From positions 2,170,001-2,234,000 of the forward strand of contig SRSI01000079.1 of the NCBI GenBank assembly GCA_005656395.1: DNA of 64,000 bases. The letters are read 5' to 3'. Shown here in pieces: positions 61,908 to 64,000 of this stretch; positions within the stretch are counted from its first letter, which is position 1, and each line of letters opens with the position of its first letter. The DNA comes from Strongyloides papillosus (Eukaryota; Nematoda; Chromadorea; Rhabditida; Strongyloididae). Made by a program: the position numbers and the translations under genes. The notes under the pieces are model-generated. The model was not told where the DNA came from. It did no database searches and saw only the letters and a program-made list of their open reading frames with translations.

Positions 61908-62810
61908 TTTCACATGTTATATAATGTTTTTGTGCATTCGGCACATATAAATATAAAAATATACTTGAACACTTTCAATTATGACATTTTTACTAGTATC
62001 CACATATGAAATGGATACACATGCAATTGATAAATACATTATTCAAATTAAACGATTTTTGATAAATTTAAAATTTATTTTCAACAAAAATGGTACTTGT
62101 TACCTCAATTTGGTGTATTTATACTCTTCTTCGACTAAACGTCTGAAAAGGGGAGAACATACACGCAAATTTGCAACAAATGACACTTTTAATTAATAAA
62201 AGTTAAAAAAAAAAAATATATATATATATACATATATTCTTGCATATGTATCAGACATATACAAAACATAATCTAATTAAAGATAAAATAATCATGCAAT
62301 CAAAAGTATGCAACATAATTATATCAATAAGTTATTTTAAAATAACTAAATAAAAAGTATCTTTTAAATAAAGTACTTAGTTATACAATGTCGTGTAGAC
62401 AAAGTTATCAACACTAAAGGATATGAAAATATCTAATACGTTGATATTATAATATTTACAAAATAAGTAAATACCATTCCTAGTATCCAACGCTAGAAAT
62501 ATCAGGTCAAAAAAAGTAGCTGACCAAAACAATGATTAAAAAAAGAATAAGAATAATTCTTAACGCCTTATATATATATACAAAAAAAACAAAACAACTT
62601 TTGATGATTACAAAATAAAGCATTGATGGATTAAAATATCAATGATCAAATACCAAATTAATAATATATGTCTATCTTCTGGCTATTGCCAAAGAAAAAA
62701 CAGTAGGATTATTAAAGAAAAATCAAATATCAAATACCAGAAACATTATTACTAACTTCGTCTACCTATTGTTTAACAAATAAAATTCCCAGATCGCTAC
62801 GAAGTAGCTG

Positions 62811-62819
62811 AAAAGGGGA
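62811..62819 (+). promoter_or_regulatory. Polypurine tract
   Basis: AAAAGGGGA lies directly before the 3' LTR, where plus-strand priming occurs in LTR elements. A small stem GCTAC-GAA-GTAGC sits just upstream (about 62796-62808). Confidence 0.8.
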
Positions 62820-62996
62820 TGTAACGCCCCCAGAAGGCGTTATTAAAAAAACCAATATAAATACCAAGACAAATTCACTTTATATGTGAGATATTGAACA
62901 TAAAATATTGTAACGAAGTTCTATTAATAAAAAGTTTATTTTATACATTTCGTTTTCTTATCACCCGAGGATAGCACCTCGTTAAAAAAGCTTATA
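62820..62996 (+). repeat. 3' LTR
   Basis: 177 bp, identical by eye to the 5' LTR at 54271-54447. It is followed by the ATTT target duplication. Confidence 0.93.
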
Positions 62997-64000
62997 ATTT
63001 CGCATTTTAGTAACATAGTAAATAGTAGTTTTACAAATCTAATGCATGCTTTTTGTTGTATATTTTTTAAAAAAATTTTTTAAAATGTATAGTGAAAATT
63101 GAAATACTTATTTTGAATGTATTAAAAATGATAAAAATATTTTTTTACGTTTATAAGATTGAAAGCAAATCAGAATAATAACTGTTATACATTACACGTG
63201 TAGTGTATCAAAAAAATAAAATAAAATTTAAAATATATAAATAAAATTGTTTTCATAAAATAGTTGTAAAAACTGAAGAGTGTTGAGTTTTATAACTTAT
63301 AAAAAAAGTGGTGGTAAAATCTGTTTGCAATTAATAATAGTAATTTAAACACTTTTCGTAGTAAATAAATTTAGATAGATTGCAAAAAGCTAGAAATTTA
63401 TTTGAATCAAAGTATTGGTTATTTTTTGGGTAAAAGTACACTAGCCGTATTGGGCTAATATATATTTACCTCTAATACAAAGGGGGCAAATACATACTAA
63501 AACAATAAGGCCAGTGTACTTTTACCCATTTTTTTAAAAAAATATAAAATTTACTTTCAAAATTTTTTGCTGGATAGTTTCGACTTAGAAATTCTGGTAA
63601 ATTTATCTGCAATTTTTACAAAGTATAGCAAAACTTTTAAATAATTTTACATTTTTTTTAAAAAATAAGTCTGTGCATCGCTATATCATAATTTTTTAAA
63701 CATTTTTTTAAAAACTTTTAATATGTGTAGCTAAATTACGGTATTTTGAAACAAATTAATTTAGATCATTTTGGTATAGAAACATTTAGAGGAAAAAATC
63801 TATTCTACTATCGAATTTAAAGATATTTACTAAAAATTTTATTAAATCTCAAAAAACTAGATATAATTTGATTTTAATTTTTCATCATATCTTAATAATA
63901 GACGTATACTGTACTGATTTTAAATTTTTATTAAATCAGCACAAATAATACATATAATGAAATAAAAAATATTTTTTCTACCTATCTTAATTCTACTATA
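62997..64000. other. AT-rich flank, no gene seen
   Basis: Right flank of the retrotransposon. Apart from the small inverted-repeat element at 63428-63527, it has only A/T runs and no supported ORF. Confidence 0.45.
63428..63527. mobile_element. Small inverted-repeat MITE-like element (CACTAGCC family), copy 2
   Basis: Ends are a nearly perfect inverted repeat, GGGTAAAAGTACACTAGCC at left and GGCCAGTGTACTTTTACCC at right (one mismatch), about 100 bp apart. The inner TACACTAGCC motif is shared with the palindromic cluster at 50177-50325. There is no coding capacity. Confidence 0.65.

Larger units (their letters stand above)
54271..62996 (+). mobile_element. Ty3/Gypsy-type LTR retrotransposon, nearly complete
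   Basis: An 8,726-bp element with 177-bp LTRs that look identical, flanked by the direct repeat ATTT (54267-54270 and 62997-63000). A primer-binding site directly follows the 5' LTR and a polypurine tract (AAAAGGGGA) directly precedes the 3' LTR. Pol order protease, RT, RNase H, integrase places it in Ty3/Gypsy. Identical LTRs imply recent insertion. One nonsense codon breaks the integrase. No separate env frame follows pol; 61911-62819 is noncoding and AT-rich, with a TA repeat near 62216-62238. Confidence 0.93.

Noticed and set aside
1..64000. CRISPR array, prokaryotic operons, rRNA or clear tRNA genes
   Set aside because: No regular spacer-repeat array, no bacterial gene organisation and no convincing rRNA or tRNA sequence seen; short introns mark the DNA as eukaryotic nuclear.

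Overview
The window looks like nuclear DNA of a nematode with a very AT-rich genome. Most introns are 34-64 nt with GT...AG ends, acceptors are TTTCAG/TTTTAG-like, and several genes are nematode-type: an SPE-42/SPE-49-like sperm protein, nematode chemoreceptor remnants and an NRDE-2 homologue. I infer clade IV, probably the Strongyloides/Parastrongyloides group, from base composition, tiny introns and long intronless genes. The species is not proven by the sequence.

1-21 kb is an intact block of conserved single-copy genes. It holds an Otx-class homeobox gene (+), a DC-STAMP/RING gamete-fusion-type membrane protein (+), a KANSL2-like NSL-complex subunit (-) divergent from an RYBP/YAF2-like Polycomb adaptor (+), a TECPR2-like autophagy/traffic protein (+), a type II membrane M1 aminopeptidase (+), and an importin-7/8 (-) tail to tail with the peptidase.

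21-45 kb is a degraded, gene-poor block. It holds a broken APE-type LINE, a duplicated 3'-end fragment (24.9 and 28.5 kb), the last exons of a DEAD-box helicase, a decayed chemoreceptor, an 882-bp TA-flanked inverted-repeat element, a TTAA-flanked foldback element, and two tandem broken copies of an unrecognised type I membrane protein family. A mostly open 7TM receptor lies on the minus strand at 43 kb.

45-54 kb is mixed. An NRDE-2 homologue (nuclear RNAi / exosome-linked HAT-repeat protein) has at least two frame breaks and a premature stop just before a conserved-looking tail. An intact small gene combines an unassigned N-terminal domain with a divergent homeodomain-like C-terminus, behind a TATA box and a heat-shock-element-like palindrome. 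A FLVCR/SLC49-type transporter pseudogene, unrecognised ORFs and another 7TM fragment follow.

54.27-63.0 kb is one nearly complete LTR retrotransposon of Ty3/Gypsy type. It has 177-bp LTRs identical by eye, a 4-bp ATTT target duplication, a primer-binding site, a polypurine tract and a single gag-pol frame. Two features stand out. A signal-anchor-like segment, a Cys-containing region and a long coiled coil lie between gag and protease. A single nonsense codon falls exactly at the expected catalytic Glu of the integrase. Small inverted-repeat elements (50.2 and 63.4 kb) and a GC-rich ~50-bp island (21.5 and 53.8 kb) are scattered through the AT-rich DNA.
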